The notes under the pieces are model-generated. The model did no database searches. It saw only the letters and a list, made by a program, of their open reading frames with translations, and was not told where the DNA came from. From Corallincola holothuriorum (GTDB lineage Bacteria > Pseudomonadota > Gammaproteobacteria > Enterobacterales > Neiellaceae), in contig NZ_QPID01000001.1 in assembly GCF_003336225.1 (NCBI RefSeq), positions 248,001 to 312,000 of the forward strand: 64,000 nt of DNA, read 5' to 3'. This document shows, in pieces, positions 57,201-60,200 of this stretch. The position numbers were made by a program, and so were the translations under genes. Within the stretch, counting starts at the first letter, position 1. Each line of letters opens with the position of its first letter.

Positions 57201-60200
57201 GATTTTACGCGACTTAGTGCCGGATGCCTCCAGACTGAAAGTCGAGCATGATCCAGCGTCATTCTACGGTGGTATTGCACGACTTGAGCTGAGTGAATTT
57301 GGTTTAGCTAATGACGGCGCAGATATCGTTAAAGTTACCGTTATGCCAACGTGGCCTGCCGACGCACAACCAATTGTTAAAGAGCACATGCCTTATGAAG
57401 ATGGCGTTGCACAGTCACTGCGAATGACTCTGCCGATGCCGGATCAGGAAGTGGCCGGTAACGAGTACCGATTCAAGCTGCAGTTGACCGATCATCTTGG
57501 GCAAACCGCCATTTCCGATGAGTTTGTTATTCCGCTTTGGTTCCGACCTAATAGCTTGCAGTTCGTGAATGACGCACAGAACGCTGATGTTAACCGCAGC
57601 TACGTCACTGTGGGCGACACAACGGCATATCATGTCGCCGTGCTTGATCGCACCGGGCGTCGCATACCGTTACAAACTGTACGTTGGACATTGCAAACGG
57701 CAGTTGGAGACGACCTGGGAGCGCCAGTTGAATTGGGTAGCTTTGTTTCTGATGACTCAGGTATTTCACGCCTGGCATTTGACTCGGCCATATTGGCCGG
57801 TCGTTACAAACTGAACGCCGAGTTGCAAAACGCTGCTTGGATGGATGTTGAGCCCGACAATACCGGTATTGCTGTTGCCATGGGGCTACGAGTTCAGCCG
57901 GGTGAAACCCGCAGCGTTGAGTTCGTTCATCAACCGGCAGTGATTGCAGGTAACGTTTTTGAATTGGCGCTACGAGCGAAAGATGCTGGTAGTAACATCG
58001 TAACGGCTGACAGTGAAACGAAAGTCACCGTGACATTGCCATACAGCGGTTTCTATTTTGGTTTCGCCGAAGGCGTTGTTGTTACGCCGTTGGACGATGG
58101 TGGTCAACAGGCCGAAATTGCTCTGCGCAATGGTTTGGCAAATGTACCGGTGACATCCATAACGACGGCGGGGAACTACAGTGCTCAGTTAATGATCACC
58201 GATCCGCTCAGTGACATTGACACCACGTATGACTTTATCGGAAACGGTGAATTCGTAGTTACACCGACCATGGCGTTAGAAGTGGTGCCTGCCGCCGCGT
58301 CATTGATCACCATGGAGGAGTTGTCTCAAACCAACTTGCCACTGGGTGTTGCTGGGCGTATCGAAGCCGGTGAGGCAGTGACGCTGAGCCTGGTACTCAG
58401 GGATCAGTACTACAACCCTGTCACAACCGTTAGCCCGTTAGATTTAGCCCCTGCCAACTTCTCGTTGGAGCTGGCTGTAAATGGCGCAGCAACGATTGAC
58501 GGTGTTGCTTCAACTAACACGGTTGATTTTGTGAGTGGTGCTGCAACAGCAGTGATCTCGACATCTGAAATCGAAACGATTGAAGTGACGGGCGTAGCGC
58601 TGGTTGATGGTCCTGCAGATCTAGTGACATTAGGCAACATCGAACTCGATTTCCTCAAGCCTTACCCTGCTATTGAAACCGCAGAGGTGGCCATCGTTGA
58701 CGACAGTGAAATCAACCCGATTGTGCTGGCCTTCAATGAAACGGTCGAAGTTGGCAATCTGGTTGATGCAGATCTGGCCGTTATCACCCTTGATGATGTA
58801 ATGGTTGATGGCACGTTCGAGATCATCGGCAATACGGTTGTATTCACACCGGAATCGCCGCTCACGCTCGCGGCGTGTTACAGCATCGATACCCAGGTCT
58901 CTTCACTGTGGGGCGAAGCTGTCAACGATGCCGTGTTACCACAGACGTTGTCGGCTTGTATGCCAGAATTGCGTGCGGATATTCCGGCGTACAATGCAGT
59001 GTTGGAAGGTACTGAAATCACCTTCACTGCACAGTTGGCGGATAGCCTGGATTACGCTGCCCTGCACGGCGTTGTCTTTGTGGAATCAGCCGTTGCTCCG
59101 ACGGTTGATGTCGACGTGGATATCACCGACATACGCCTGACTGCGCCTATGCATACGCTATTAAGTGTTGAAGATGGTTCGGCTATCTATTTACGTTTGT
59201 TTGCTTCTGATGACGGCGAAAATGGCTACGAATCTGCAAACCGCATCAGTTATCGCGTGCTGCAGCTGGACGGGGACTACGATGGCGATGGCCTAAGTAA
59301 CGCCCTCGAATTTGCTACCGCGGGCTTAGATCCTGCCAGCAGTGATTCTGATGGCAATGGCATTGCAGATGGTCAAGACGATCTGGATGGTGATGGTCTG
59401 TCTAACCTGGATGAAGTGACAGCAGGCACCTCACTCACGATTGCTGATACCGATGGAGATGGCCTCAACGACTACGAAGAAGTCTTCGTTTACGGCTCTA
59501 ACCCATTAGTTGCTGACAGTGACGGTGATGGTGTGCCAGATTATGTCGAAGTGCTTATCGGTAGTGATCCAACCAACGATGTGGATGCACGTGTAGATCC
59601 GTTCTATATCACTGCGATCCAGGTTAGTGAAACCGAGGTCAACCATAAGCTGGGTGACGCTGGTGACCGTATTCGTCTCAACGTTACCGCAACGTTTGAG
59701 CACGATGGCAAGCGTTTTGATAACGTCAACCTGAACAACACTTATGACCTGCTTGAACTGGCTAGCAGCAATGAAACTGTTGCAACGTTTGATCTATCCG
59801 CCACCGGTGCCGTGTTCGACATTCATAGCGACGGCAGCAGCGAGCTGACGGTTTCGTTACTGGAGAACGCCACGCTGAGTCAGACGGTTCAACTAAATGT
59901 GACTAAAGATGCCGTGGTGGATGATCCGGCGATGCCGCGGATCAAATTGCTAGGCAGCGTAGAGCAGCACACGCTTTATCTGGGTGCCGATCATGCGCGT
60001 ATCGCCTTCGCTATTGAGTCGGATCACCCATTGTGGGCGCTTGAGTTCTACCTAGATGGTCAGCGTATTGATTACCATGAAGATCCAACCTATTGCGTCA
60101 GAATCGAGTGGCCAGAAGACAATTGCCGCGATACCACGAATTACGTTTATCGTGATACTCACGCTTATGCCAACGAACTGAGTGAGCCACCAAGTTGGGA

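Noticed and set aside
59266-59589. RTX toxin-like calcium repeats suggesting type I secretion
   Set aside because: The motifs are DxDxDG loops of the TSP3/EF-hand type, not GGxGxDxxx nonapeptides, and the protein has a Sec signal peptide.
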